The translations under genes were made by a program, and so were the position numbers. Shown piece after piece: positions 9,235 to 17,917 of a stretch of 64,000 bases of DNA (positions are counted from its first letter, which is position 1; every line of letters begins with the position of its first letter). Where the stretch lies: the NCBI RefSeq assembly GCF_000317475.1, contig NC_019729.1, positions 6,090,501 through 6,154,500 of the forward strand. The letters run 5' to 3'. The stretch is from Oscillatoria nigro-viridis PCC 7112. GTDB lineage: Bacteria; Cyanobacteriota; Cyanobacteriia; Cyanobacteriales; Microcoleaceae. The notes under the pieces were generated by a model. The model made no database searches and had not been told where the DNA came from. It worked only from the letters and a program-made list of their open reading frames with translations.

Positions 9235-10845
9235 ATGAATGTAATTTGGTTACTATTAAAAGCTTCTTGGTTAAATGTTTCCATCGCCATACTCACAGGC
9301 TTAATCAGCGGCGGTTGCAGCGCTATGTTAATTTCCCTAATCAACCGCGCCATCAGCGACAATTCCAATGGTAATTTAGTCTGGTATTTTGCGGGATTGG
9401 CAATCTTGGCTCTTTTGAGTGGCTTTGTATCCCAATTTTTGTTAATTTATCTCTCTCAAGAAGCTGTTTACAATCTGCGGCTGAGTTTGAGCCGTGGCAT
9501 TTTGTCTACTCCTTTGCGGAATTTGGAAGAGTTGGGCGCTAACCGCTTGCTGGCAACTCTGACTGATGATGTGGGAACGCTTTCTAATACTATATTTTTG
9601 ATTCCTTTTCTTTGTGTTGATATCGCCGTTGTCGTGGGCTGCTTAACTTATTTAAGCACCATTTCTGGTACGGTTTTTGTGGTTGTATTTTGTTTTCTGG
9701 TGCTGATGATTGGCACGGTGCAGTTGTTGCTCAGCAAAATGCGGAAATTCTTCGATTTAGCCAGAGAAGAACAAGATATATTGTTTAAGCATTTTCGCAG
9801 TATTACTGATGGAATTAAGGAACTTAAACTGCATTCCTTGCGCCGCCAAGAGTTTTTTACGGAACAATTGCAGGTGAGTGCTGATGCTTCCCGCGATTAT
9901 AACGTGACTGCTTTGAATACTGGTGCAGTTGCGATTGGAGTCGGGCAGTTGCTATTTTTTATGCTGATGGGTTTGCTGTTATTTGCTTTACCCCAGTTTG
10001 TGCCAGTTTCTACTCCGGTTTTGTCCGCTTACATTCTGACAAGTACCTATTTAATGTCTCCGTTTCAGAATATTTTGCAAAGGTTGCCGGCGATTTTTCG
10101 TGCTAATACTTCTGTGGAAAAGATAGAGAGAATGGGATTGGCTTTGGCGAGTCAATCTGAGATAAATTCAACGGTTAAACCGATTCAAACTGCTGAGTGG
10201 GATAGGCTGGAGTTAAATCGAGTAATTCACAGCTATCCGGGAGAAAAAGAAGACAGCAATTTTATTTTGGGCGAGCTTAATTTGAAGTTTCATCCGGGTC
10301 AATTGGTGTTTATAATTGGCGGTAACGGCAGCGGTAAGTCTACTTTAGCTAAGCTAATCACTGGTTTGTACATTCCTGAATCGGGAGAAATTCTCTTAGA
10401 TGGCCAGCCAATTACTGATGGAAATCGAGAGTGGTACAGGCAGCATTTTTCTGTGATTTTTTCGGATTTCTATCTGTTTGAAAGGCTTTTGGGGATGACT
10501 GATCGCGATTTGGACAAGCAGGCGGCTGAATATTTGCGAGAGTTTCATTTGGAGGATAAAGTTCAGGTGAAAGAGGGAGTTTTGTCCACTACGGCTTTGT
10601 CTCAGGGACAGCGAAAGCGGCTGGCTTTGCTGACGGCTTATTTGGAAGATAGACCGATTTATTTGTTTGATGAATGGGCTTCGGATCAAGATCCGTTTTT
10701 CCGGGATATTTTTTACAAGCAGTTGCTACCGGAGTTGAAGCGGCGGGGGAAAACGGTGTTTGTGATTAGTCACGACGATCGCTATTTTGATTTAGCCGAT
10801 CGCGCAATTAAACTAGATTACGGTAAAGTAGAGTATGACAGATAA
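9235..10845 (+). CDS. Cyclic-peptide-type ABC exporter (fused permease-ATPase)
   Basis: 536 aa. The N-terminal half has about six transmembrane helices, beginning WLNVSIAILTGLISGGCSAML. The ATPase half shows Walker A (GGNGSGKSTLAKLI, about residue 360), a degenerate signature LSQGQRKRLAL, Walker B (IYLFDEWASDQDP) and a switch His (ISHDDRYF). The LSQGQ signature plus the DEWASDQDP Walker B are typical of the SyrD/PvdE cyclic-peptide exporter group. No peptide synthetase is in the window, so the substrate is unknown. The downstream acetyltransferase ORF overlaps its end by 11 bp, which suggests coupled translation. Confidence 0.87.
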   Translation: MNVIWLLLKASWLNVSIAILTGLISGGCSAMLISLINRAISDNSNGNLVWYFAGLAILALLSGFVSQFLLIYLSQEAVYNLRLSLSRGILSTPLRNLEELGANRLLATLTDDVGTLSNTIFLIPFLCVDIAVVVGCLTYLSTISGTVFVVVFCFLVLMIGTVQLLLSKMRKFFDLAREEQDILFKHFRSITDGIKELKLHSLRRQEFFTEQLQVSADASRDYNVTALNTGAVAIGVGQLLFFMLMGLLLFALPQFVPVSTPVLSAYILTSTYLMSPFQNILQRLPAIFRANTSVEKIERMGLALASQSEINSTVKPIQTAEWDRLELNRVIHSYPGEKEDSNFILGELNLKFHPGQLVFIIGGNGSGKSTLAKLITGLYIPESGEILLDGQPITDGNREWYRQHFSVIFSDFYLFERLLGMTDRDLDKQAAEYLREFHLEDKVQVKEGVLSTTALSQGQRKRLALLTAYLEDRPIYLFDEWASDQDPFFRDIFYKQLLPELKRRGKTVFVISHDDRYFDLADRAIKLDYGKVEYDR

Positions 10846-11263
10846 AATGGATAACTACCGAATTGTCGAAACTTTGACCGAAAACCAGGTTTCTGACTTG
10901 ATGGATTTGTACAAAAACGAGTTTTGGAGCGACAAGCGGACGCGGGAAGATGTTGTGAAAATGCTGGCGGCGACTGATGTTATCATTGGTTTTGTCGATG
11001 AGACCGATCGGCTAATTGGCATTACCCGCGTCATTACCGATTTCGTATATAGAGCCATGATTTTTGATGTGATTATCAAGCCGACACACAGAAAGATGGG
11101 ACTGGGTGCGAAGTTGATGGATGCAGTTTTAACTCATCCTGAACTGCAAGCTGTCGAGCATTTTTATCTTAATTGTTTGCCGAACATGATGCCGTTTTAC
11201 GAGCGTTGGGGTTTCTCGGATGATATGGGCGAACTCAAGTTTTTGCGGCGAACAACAGGCTGA
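10835..11263 (+). CDS. GNAT family N-acetyltransferase
   Basis: 142 aa. The acetyl-CoA-binding motif A is visible as IKPTHRKMGLGAKLMDAV, with the R-x-x-G-x-G core. This is followed by HFYLNCLPNMMPFYERWGF, the usual beta-5/helix-4 segment. The ORF begins inside the exporter gene (11-bp overlap). An alternative ATG at 10847 would leave a 1-bp gap instead. The context suggests modification linked to whatever the exporter moves, or self-resistance, but this is inference; the acceptor is unknown. Confidence 0.85.
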   Translation: MTDKMDNYRIVETLTENQVSDLMDLYKNEFWSDKRTREDVVKMLAATDVIIGFVDETDRLIGITRVITDFVYRAMIFDVIIKPTHRKMGLGAKLMDAVLTHPELQAVEHFYLNCLPNMMPFYERWGFSDDMGELKFLRRTTG

Positions 11264-11265
11264 AC

Positions 11266-11625
11266 TCAGCCATTTTCAAGCCCCAATTTTTCTCTAATTG
11301 CGTCTTCTTTGAAACCTACTAAAACAGCCGTTCCATCTTTAACGAAAAGAGGACGTTTCAGCAGCATCGCATCCTTAGCAAAAGCCTCCACCCACTGTTC
11401 GGTAGTCCAATTTTTCTTGTCATCGCCCAAAGCGCGGTAAGATTGACCGGAAGTATTTCGCATGGGTTGAAAACCCAAAGCAGCTACCCAGCTTTGAATT
11501 GTTTCGCGAGTCGGCGGCTGTTCTTTTGTGTTAATGAACTCGTAATTAACATCGCTATCTTTGAGCCACTGGAAAGCTTTTTTGCAGGTTCCGCAGTTCG
11601 GGATTCCGTAAACTTGAATTGACAT
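11266..11625 (-). CDS. ArsC/Spx-like thioredoxin-fold protein
   Basis: 119 aa from the ATG at 11625 (MSIQVYGIPNCGTCKKAF). The longer open frame upstream only translates the heptameric repeat and is rejected. The CGTC motif sits at the start of the first helix of a thioredoxin-like fold, and a late RPLFVKDG segment matches the ArsC/Spx family cis-Pro region. The family includes arsenate reductases and Spx/MgsR-type regulators. The CxxC form without an arsenical operon nearby leaves the function open. It converges tail-to-tail with the acetyltransferase gene (2 bp apart). Confidence 0.83.
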   Translation of the reverse strand: MSIQVYGIPNCGTCKKAFQWLKDSDVNYEFINTKEQPPTRETIQSWVAALGFQPMRNTSGQSYRALGDDKKNWTTEQWVEAFAKDAMLLKRPLFVKDGTAVLVGFKEDAIREKLGLENG

Positions 11626-11629
11626 AATA

Positions 11630-11745
11630 TGGGGGAATGGGGAATGGGGAATGGGGAATTGGGAATTGGGAATTAACCAATAACTAATAACAACTAACAA
11701 CCGACAACTGACTAATGACAACTGACTAATGACTACTGACCGATC
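11630..11745. repeat. Heptameric short tandem repeats
   Basis: Runs of GGGGAAT/GGGAATT units change into AACTAATAAC and GACAACTGACTAATGAC-type units. This is characteristic of STRR sequences in filamentous cyanobacteria and fills the spacer between the ArsC-like and DUF4332 genes. Confidence 0.8.
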
Positions 11746-12169
11746 TAGCTTGTTGAACCCATTTTTGCACGCGATCGACTGAAGGAGTTAAGTCATTGCG
11801 CTGCATTGTCGCTACGTGCAGCCTTAAAATTTGTTGGTGCAATCTCTCCACGGGCATTTGAGCCAATTGAGCCGGCGAAGCAACGCCGGCGTGAAGTAAC
11901 AGCCCGCAATACTGACACCCTACACTTGGAATTCGAGCCAAATTTGCCATCGCTACCCATTTATTAATATATTGAATGTTAATCTGTAATTGATTGGCTA
12001 GCAACACTTTCGCCGCCTGCGTTTTCGTCATGCGAATTAGTTGTCCGGTTGTGGTGATGCTGCACTCTTCCAGTTGAGATTGGTTTTCCTTGCTCAATCC
12101 CGGTAAGTGTGCGATCGGCCAGTCGCGTACTTGCACAGAAGTTTGAGGATCTGTATGAGAAATTTTCAT
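11726..12169 (-). CDS. DUF4332 helix-hairpin-helix protein
   Basis: 147 aa. Two helix-hairpin-helix-like repeats are visible: IAHLPGLSKENQSQLEECSI near residue 19 and LARIPSVGCQYCGLLLHAGV near residue 76. This matches the small DUF4332 family found widely in cyanobacteria. HhH repeats usually bind DNA backbone, but no function is established for this group. It lies 100 bp upstream of the ArsC-like gene on the same strand, separated by the tandem repeat, so co-transcription is possible but not evident. Confidence 0.8.
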   Translation of the reverse strand: MKISHTDPQTSVQVRDWPIAHLPGLSKENQSQLEECSITTTGQLIRMTKTQAAKVLLANQLQINIQYINKWVAMANLARIPSVGCQYCGLLLHAGVASPAQLAQMPVERLHQQILRLHVATMQRNDLTPSVDRVQKWVQQARSVSSH

Positions 12170-12249
12170 GTTTTTTCTGTGAATTTTACTTATACTTTAA
12201 AGTCTCATATATCAAACAGTCAAGAGAGGCGATCGCTCACGTCACCCAA

Positions 12250-12408
12250 TCAACAAAAACCAGACCAAGGAATTTGACTAATTGCAGGTGTTGTCACATT
12301 TCTGCTAATTGCCTGCCAAGTAGCACTTGCAGCCTGTTTTCCTCCCGATGGATCGGGCTTACTGCTTAACCAAATCATCCAGGCGATGAGGACAAAGGCT
12401 ATAAACAA
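12250..12408 (-). CDS. Possible small membrane-anchored ORF (low confidence)
   Basis: A 52-codon frame with a TTG start at 12408 reads LFIAFVLIAWMIWLSSKPDP, then a polar tail rich in Ala, Ser and Thr and ending PWSGFC. It has one N-terminal hydrophobic helix. There is no ATG and no convincing ribosome-binding site, so it may be a degraded gene or chance. I list it because the hydrophobic-then-polar layout resembles a real small single-span protein and because the spacer (12170-12564) has nothing else. Confidence 0.25.
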   Translation of the reverse strand: MFIAFVLIAWMIWLSSKPDPSGGKQAASATWQAISRNVTTPAISQIPWSGFC

Positions 12409-12564
12409 GACAGCCTATAAATGCTAGCAAAAAAGAAGTGACCGATGAGAATTTTCGCAAAAATGGCTGCCAAGTTGGCAGTCATAATTTTAGTGCTTTA
12501 ATGCTGAGAATGCAAAAACTTGTGGCTGACTGCAAACCCAACTCAAAATTATAGGTTTTTACCC

Positions 12565-13953
12565 ATGACAATTACACAAGGTTATGATTTGTTGACTAAT
12601 ACTCTACACCAACGGCGGCAAAAACTGGCCCGTTTAATTAATTTTCCGGTAATTTTATGGTCGGGGCGCAGCATTCCTCGCAATTATCCGGCACTTACTT
12701 ATCCCTTTCGTGCCAGCAGCCACTTTCTATATTTTGCTGGTTTGCCCTTAGAAAATGCTGCCATTCGCTTAGAATCGGGCAAATTAGAATTGTTCTTAGA
12801 TGACGCACCTGCTAGCAGCACGCTTTGGCACGGAGAAATGCCGAAAAGAGCAGAAATTGCCGAACTAATTGGGGCTGATGCTGCTTTCCCAATGGCCGAA
12901 TTGAAATCGCGATCTACAAATGCAACCACGATCGCAGTTCAGGATTCTTGGACTCAGTTGGAACAGTCTCAAATTCTCGCTCGCCCTCTGGCACCGCCCA
13001 AATCCCCAACCGGAATCGACCTAGAATTAACCAAGGCAATTATATCTCTGCGCCTGAGCCACGATGCAGCCAGTTTGGCCGAATTGCGTCAAGCTGCGGC
13101 TGTCACTGTAGAAGCTCACAAAGCGGGAATGGCGGCCACTCGAAATGCTCAAATTGAAGCAGGGGTGCGCGCTGCAATGGAAAGTGTCATCATCTCCAAA
13201 AATATGACCTATGCCTATCCCAGTATCGTGACGGTGCATGGAGAAGTGCTGCACAGCGAACATTATCACAATCCCCTACAAACCGGAGATTTGTTGTTAG
13301 CAGATGTCGGTGCAGAAACATCAACCGGATGGGCGGCTGATGTGACTCGCACTTGGCCGGTTTCTGGCAAGTTTTCTCCGACTCAAAGAGCGATTTATGA
13401 TGTGGTTTTGGCAGCGCACGATGCTTGTATCGATCAAATTAGTCCGGGGGTGGAATATCAAGATATTCATCTGTTAGCTGCTCGAATTATGGCGGAAGGA
13501 TTGGTTGATTTAGGTATCTTGCGGGGCAATGTTGAAGATTTAGTAGAAATGGATGCTCACGCGCTATTTTTTGTCCACGGTATCGGACATTTAATCGGTT
13601 TGGATGTTCACGATATGGAAGATTTAGGAGATTTGGCTGGCTATGAAGAAGGAAGAACCAGAAGCAGTCGCTTTGGGTTGGGATTTTTGCGGTTGAATCG
13701 AGTTTTGCGTCCGGGAATGCTGGTATCGATCGAACCGGGATTTTATCAAGTTCCGGCAATCTTAAATAACCCAGAAAACCGCGCCAAATATAAAGATTTT
13801 GTAAACTGGGAAAAGTTGGAAAAATTTGCAGATGTGCGGGGGATACGCATAGAAGATGATATACTTGTCATCGATGAGGGTAGAGAACTATTGACAGGCG
13901 AATTGCCGACAAAAGCTCCAGAGATTGAGGAGTTAGTGGCGGTAAATACGTAA
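12565..13953 (+). CDS. Xaa-Pro aminopeptidase (aminopeptidase P, M24B)
   Basis: 462 aa from the ATG at 12565. The N-terminal creatinase-like domain (about 1-180) is followed by the pita-bread metallopeptidase fold. Metal ligands are visible in ADVGAETSTGWAADVTRTW (two Asp), HGIGHLIGLDVHD (His), SIEPGFY (Glu) and GIRIEDDILV (Glu). The enzyme releases N-terminal residues preceding proline and needs two Mn ions. It is a single-gene unit. A 5-bp inverted repeat (CTGCC/GGCAG) sits 90 bp upstream. Confidence 0.92.
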   Translation: MTITQGYDLLTNTLHQRRQKLARLINFPVILWSGRSIPRNYPALTYPFRASSHFLYFAGLPLENAAIRLESGKLELFLDDAPASSTLWHGEMPKRAEIAELIGADAAFPMAELKSRSTNATTIAVQDSWTQLEQSQILARPLAPPKSPTGIDLELTKAIISLRLSHDAASLAELRQAAAVTVEAHKAGMAATRNAQIEAGVRAAMESVIISKNMTYAYPSIVTVHGEVLHSEHYHNPLQTGDLLLADVGAETSTGWAADVTRTWPVSGKFSPTQRAIYDVVLAAHDACIDQISPGVEYQDIHLLAARIMAEGLVDLGILRGNVEDLVEMDAHALFFVHGIGHLIGLDVHDMEDLGDLAGYEEGRTRSSRFGLGFLRLNRVLRPGMLVSIEPGFYQVPAILNNPENRAKYKDFVNWEKLEKFADVRGIRIEDDILVIDEGRELLTGELPTKAPEIEELVAVNT

Positions 13954-14014
13954 GTAGAGCCGAGTTCGATCGCACATACGCAGTTCCATCCGGGGTGAAA
14001 AAAAATAAATAAAG

Positions 14015-15700
14015 ATGAATAAAGGTTGGAAAACAAGTCTTTTGATATTAGTTAAAAAAGTAATCTCGCAAGTCAGAAAATTCGCAGCACTAATAGTTCC
14101 ACGCATTGTTCGTAAACCTATATCCTCGCGGCCTCCGATGCAAGCTGCACCTTTGCCCAGCAACGAAGAAGAGAGGCTAGAAGCACTTCACCGCTACAAC
14201 ATTCTCGATACAGAAGCCGAAGCAGCTTTTGATGACCTAACAGCTTTAGCATCTTATATTTGTGGCACTCCTATTGCCTTAGTAAGCTTAATAGATTCTA
14301 ACCGACAGTGGTTTAAATCTAAAGTCGGTCTGGAAGCGCCCGAAACTCCGAGAGAGTTAGCTTTTTGCGCCCACGCTATTTTAAATCCCAAGGAATTGCT
14401 AGTTGTACCCAATGCTCTAGATGACGATCGCTTTGCCGGCAATCCGCTAGTAACTTCCGATCCAAATATTCGGTTTTATGCTGGAGCCCCGCTAGTAACT
14501 CCTGACGGTTATCCGATCGGCACTTTGTGCGCGATAGATACAATCCCTCGCAATCTCACCCCACAGCAGCTAGAAGCGCTGCGGACTTTAGGACGGCAAA
14601 TTATCAACCAGATGGAGTTGCGAATAAATATAACTAAATTAAAGCGCGCACAGATCAAGAACAAACAAGTAGAAGAAAAACTGCGTTCTACAGACGAGCA
14701 AATTGTCAATTTTTTAGAAGGAATGAGCGATGCTTTTTTTGCTTTCGACACCCAGTGGCGATTTACTTACGTCAATTACAAAGGATCGCAATTTTTGAAG
14801 CGCTCGCAGGAAGAACTTTACGGTAAAAATTTTTGGGAAGAGTTTCCCGAATTCGTGAATTCGGATTTTTATAAAGAGTATCATGAAGCTGTAGCCAAAC
14901 AAATTGGAGTGGCTTTTGAAAAATATTATCGTCCCTTAAAAGTGTGGTTGGGAGTCCGGGTTTTTCCTTCTCACGACGGCATTTCTGTGTTTTTTCATGA
15001 TATAACTAAGCGCAGGAAGATGGAATCGGCACTCAGGAAAGAACAGAAAAAAACTGAAAGTTTACTGCTAAATATTTTGCCAGAACCGATCGCCGACAGG
15101 TTGAAGTACCAACCGGGGCTAATTGCAGATAAGTTTGAAAAAGCAACAATTCTTTTTGCCGATTTGGTGAATTTTACCAGAATTTCTACCACCATGCCTG
15201 CAACTAAATTAGTATTTTTGCTGAATGAAATTTTCTCAACTTTCGACCAACTGAGCGAGAAGCACGGGTTAGAAAAAATCAAGACGATCGGGGACGCTTA
15301 CATGGTAGCAGGCGGCATTCCCATTGAACGCCCGGACCACGCAGAGGCGATCGCCGAAATGGCGCTGGATATGCTAGCAGCAATTGATGAATTAAATGTG
15401 AAGCTAGACGCGAAATTTGACCTCCGCATCGGGATTAATAGCGGCCCGGTGGTAGCGGGGGTAATCGGCACTAAAAAATTTATTTACGATTTGTGGGGAA
15501 ATGCCGTGAATACAGCCAGCCGCATGGAATCTCACGGCATAACAGGTCGCATTCAAGTCAGCCACTATACTTATAAGTTGCTGCAGGATAAATATGAATT
15601 TGAAGATCGCGGCGAGATCGAGATTAAAGGTAAAGGGCAAATGCGGACTTATTTGCTGACGGGTAGAAAAACAGCAAGCGATCTCAAAATTGCAGAGTAA
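14015..15700 (+). CDS. GAF-PAS class III adenylate cyclase
   Basis: 561 aa. Domains: GAF about 55-205 (LDTEAEAAFDDLTALASYIC..., PDGYPIGTLCAID), PAS about 220-340, then the cyclase domain from about 365. Catalytic features: FADLVNFT with the first metal Asp, KTIGDAY with the second Asp and the adenine-selecting Lys, YDLWGNAVN with the Asp that also specifies adenine, and the transition-state Arg in NTASRME. The Lys/Asp pair points to ATP rather than GTP. The protein has no transmembrane segment apart from a mildly hydrophobic N-terminus. A later start at Met42 (MQAAPLPSNEEERLEAL) is plausible, since the first 40 residues are basic and unusual for the family. Confidence 0.9.
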   Translation: MNKGWKTSLLILVKKVISQVRKFAALIVPRIVRKPISSRPPMQAAPLPSNEEERLEALHRYNILDTEAEAAFDDLTALASYICGTPIALVSLIDSNRQWFKSKVGLEAPETPRELAFCAHAILNPKELLVVPNALDDDRFAGNPLVTSDPNIRFYAGAPLVTPDGYPIGTLCAIDTIPRNLTPQQLEALRTLGRQIINQMELRINITKLKRAQIKNKQVEEKLRSTDEQIVNFLEGMSDAFFAFDTQWRFTYVNYKGSQFLKRSQEELYGKNFWEEFPEFVNSDFYKEYHEAVAKQIGVAFEKYYRPLKVWLGVRVFPSHDGISVFFHDITKRRKMESALRKEQKKTESLLLNILPEPIADRLKYQPGLIADKFEKATILFADLVNFTRISTTMPATKLVFLLNEIFSTFDQLSEKHGLEKIKTIGDAYMVAGGIPIERPDHAEAIAEMALDMLAAIDELNVKLDAKFDLRIGINSGPVVAGVIGTKKFIYDLWGNAVNTASRMESHGITGRIQVSHYTYKLLQDKYEFEDRGEIEIKGKGQMRTYLLTGRKTASDLKIAE

Positions 15701-15909
15701 ATAAAACTAAGACTTGAAAGTACCTGATTGTTGAGGGAAACTCCAGAGGCTGCGATTAATCATCTCTTCGGCGCGATCGCCCGCTCGGCAGAACGGCTGC
15801 CGCAGAGCGACCAAATAAGATTATGCTATAGACAGAGATATCCGAGCAATCCTAGGCGCGGTACTCGACGTTATAAAAATACTAAGTTGAAGTCCTCGGA
15901 GCCTTTAAT

Positions 15910-16896
15910 ATGGTTCAATTTCATATTCAAACCGATAGCGATATTCCAGCATCCACCCAACTATTCAATCAAATCAGGTTTGCGATCGCCTCGCGACAAT
16001 TTCCGCCCGGACACCGCTTGCCCAGCACCAGACAGCTAGCCATGCAGACGGGTTTGCACCGCAACACCATCAGCAAAGTCTACCGACAGCTCGAAAATAC
16101 CGGACTCGTAGAAGCCCAAGCCGGATCGGGCATTTACGTCCGCGCTCAAGGCAACGAAGTGGTAGGCAACAAACTCAAATCTCCGATCCTCGAAGAATAT
16201 CCCCTTGCCAACAAAATAGTGCAAGGAAGTATCGATCAACTGCTGGGACAGGGCTGTACGCTCAACCAAGCGAGGGAATTATTTTTGACCGAAATTGACT
16301 GGCGGCTCAGGTGCAGCGCCCGAGTGCTCGTCACAGCCCCCACAGAAGACATCGGCGTGGGTGAACTGATGGCGAAAGAACTCGAACAAGCTCTTCGCAT
16401 TCCCATACAGTTAGTGCCGATGGAACAGCTAGGTACTTTTTTGGATCAAATCTCTTCGGGAACTGTGATCACGAGTCGATATTTTATCGGAGAAGCAGAA
16501 TCGATTTCGGCACCGCGTTCAGTGCGAGTTATTCCCGTAGACATCTACGACTACAGCCAGGAAATCCAGCTAGTTGGGGGTTTGCCGAAAGACAGTTATT
16601 TGGGTCTCGTTAGCCTGAGTCCGGGAATGCTGCGATCGACCGAAGTCATCATCCACAGCATCCGGGGAGAGGATTTGCTGGTGATGACGGCCTTGGTGTC
16701 AGACGAATACAAGATTAACTCGATCGTGCGATCGGCCAGAACAATTTTTTGCGACCAACCGAGTTTTGCTACAGTAAAAGCTGCCATCAATGCGGCTAGA
16801 GAAGATATTATTCGTCCCCCGCAACTGATATGCTCCGAAAATTACATCGGCTCTAAGTCGATTAATTTGCTCAAGCGCGAGTTGGGCTTGGGATGA
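15910..16896 (+). CDS. plmA: GntR-type regulator PlmA
   Basis: 328 aa. The N-terminal winged helix (about 10-78: STQLFNQIRFAIASRQFPPG, STRQLAMQTGLHRNTISKVYRQLE, AGSGIYVRAQG) is of the GntR/YtrA type. A long C-terminal domain follows that is conserved only in cyanobacteria. Length and organisation match PlmA, the nearly universal cyanobacterial GntR protein reported to form complexes with the nitrogen regulators PII and PipX. The ATG at 15910 has a GGAG sequence 10-14 bases upstream, and a TATAAAA lies near 15870. The gene is monocistronic. The assignment rests on architecture, not on a search. Confidence 0.78.
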   Translation: MVQFHIQTDSDIPASTQLFNQIRFAIASRQFPPGHRLPSTRQLAMQTGLHRNTISKVYRQLENTGLVEAQAGSGIYVRAQGNEVVGNKLKSPILEEYPLANKIVQGSIDQLLGQGCTLNQARELFLTEIDWRLRCSARVLVTAPTEDIGVGELMAKELEQALRIPIQLVPMEQLGTFLDQISSGTVITSRYFIGEAESISAPRSVRVIPVDIYDYSQEIQLVGGLPKDSYLGLVSLSPGMLRSTEVIIHSIRGEDLLVMTALVSDEYKINSIVRSARTIFCDQPSFATVKAAINAAREDIIRPPQLICSENYIGSKSINLLKRELGLG

Positions 16897-16897
16897 C

Positions 16898-17080
16898 GAA
16901 GGAAGAAGGAAGAAGGAAGAAGGAAGAATGCAGAGGGAAGAAGGAAGAAGGAAGAAAAACAATTCAACTTTTTTAAGTTACCAATCCCAATGCCCAATGC
17001 CCCATGCCCCAATCCCAATGCCCCATGCCCTGCGCGGGCCAATGCCCAATTACCGATTACCAATTACCAATTACCAATTA
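16898..17080. repeat. Two tandem-repeat blocks (GAAGGAA and CCCAATG/ATTACCA types)
   Basis: First a block of GGAAGAA heptamers to about 16957, then CCCAATGCCCCATG and CAATTACCAATTACC units up to the nitroreductase start. These are cyanobacterial STRR-like sequences with no gene. Open frames through them are artefacts of the repeats. Confidence 0.85.
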
Positions 17081-17083
17081 TCC

Positions 17084-17758
17084 ATGACAATTGAAATCCA
17101 ACCTTCAATTAATGTTAAAACCGCGATCGAAAGCCGCCGCGCCGCCCGCAGCTTCAAACCAGATCCGATTCCCCCAGCAATATTGGCAGAGATTTTGCGG
17201 TTGGGAGTGCGATCGCCCTCTGGTTACAATTTACAGCCTTGGCGGTTTATCGTACTTCAAGATCCAGCCAGCAAACAAAAATTAAAAGCTTGCGCCTTCG
17301 ATCAGCGCCAAGTGGTAGAAGCCCCAGTAGTCTTAATCTGTTGTGGCGACCGGCGCGCCGCCAGCCCCGAAAACACCGAAGCCGTCATCGAATTGGGCAA
17401 AGCCACAGGGGCAATGAATGACAATTTAGCCGGTTATATGCGACAAGCAATCCCGCAATTGTTCGAGAACCGTCCCTGCTTCGACTCCCTAGAAGCTTGG
17501 ACAAACAGACATACAATGCTCGCAGTAGCCCACTTAATGATTGCAGCTAAAAGTTTTGGGGTAGACAGTTGTCCGATGGAAGGTTTTGTCAGCGCTAAGG
17601 TGAAAGAAGCCTTTCAAATTCCCGAAGAAGTAGATGTTTGCTGTTTGCTGCCGCTTGGTTATGCAGCAGAACCTTTCAAACAATATGGCGGACGTTTTGA
17701 CGTGACTCAAGTTTATTACAGCGAAAGTTATGGACAGGCATTGTCAGTTGAGATTTGA
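17084..17758 (+). CDS. Nitroreductase family flavoprotein
   Basis: 224 aa from the ATG at 17084; the extra upstream frame only translates tandem repeats. The FMN-binding signature is visible: ESRRAARSFKPDPIP at the N-terminus and LRLGVRSPSGYNLQPWRFIV (SxxNxQPW-type) at about 40-60. Later, AAKSFGVDSCPMEGF and LPLGYAAEPF match the family C-terminus. NfsB/NfsA-like enzymes reduce nitro compounds or quinones with NAD(P)H. The physiological substrate is unknown. Confidence 0.88.
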   Translation: MTIEIQPSINVKTAIESRRAARSFKPDPIPPAILAEILRLGVRSPSGYNLQPWRFIVLQDPASKQKLKACAFDQRQVVEAPVVLICCGDRRAASPENTEAVIELGKATGAMNDNLAGYMRQAIPQLFENRPCFDSLEAWTNRHTMLAVAHLMIAAKSFGVDSCPMEGFVSAKVKEAFQIPEEVDVCCLLPLGYAAEPFKQYGGRFDVTQVYYSESYGQALSVEI

Positions 17759-17917
17759 GAGTTAAGATTTTTTGGCAACTTGAATTTTCAGAGTTAAGAT
17801 TGGGAATGAATCGGGGCTCAAGTTCAAACAGATCAAAAATCCCGACTCTTCTGCAATCTAAAATCTAAAATCCCCAATCTAAAATCGAAAGTGGTGATAT
17901 CAGAGAGAGGAAAAAAT

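Noticed and set aside
11630..11745. Reading the heptameric repeats as small CRISPR arrays
   Set aside because: Units are 7-bp tandem repeats without spacers, as are those at 16898-17080 and 61238-61434.
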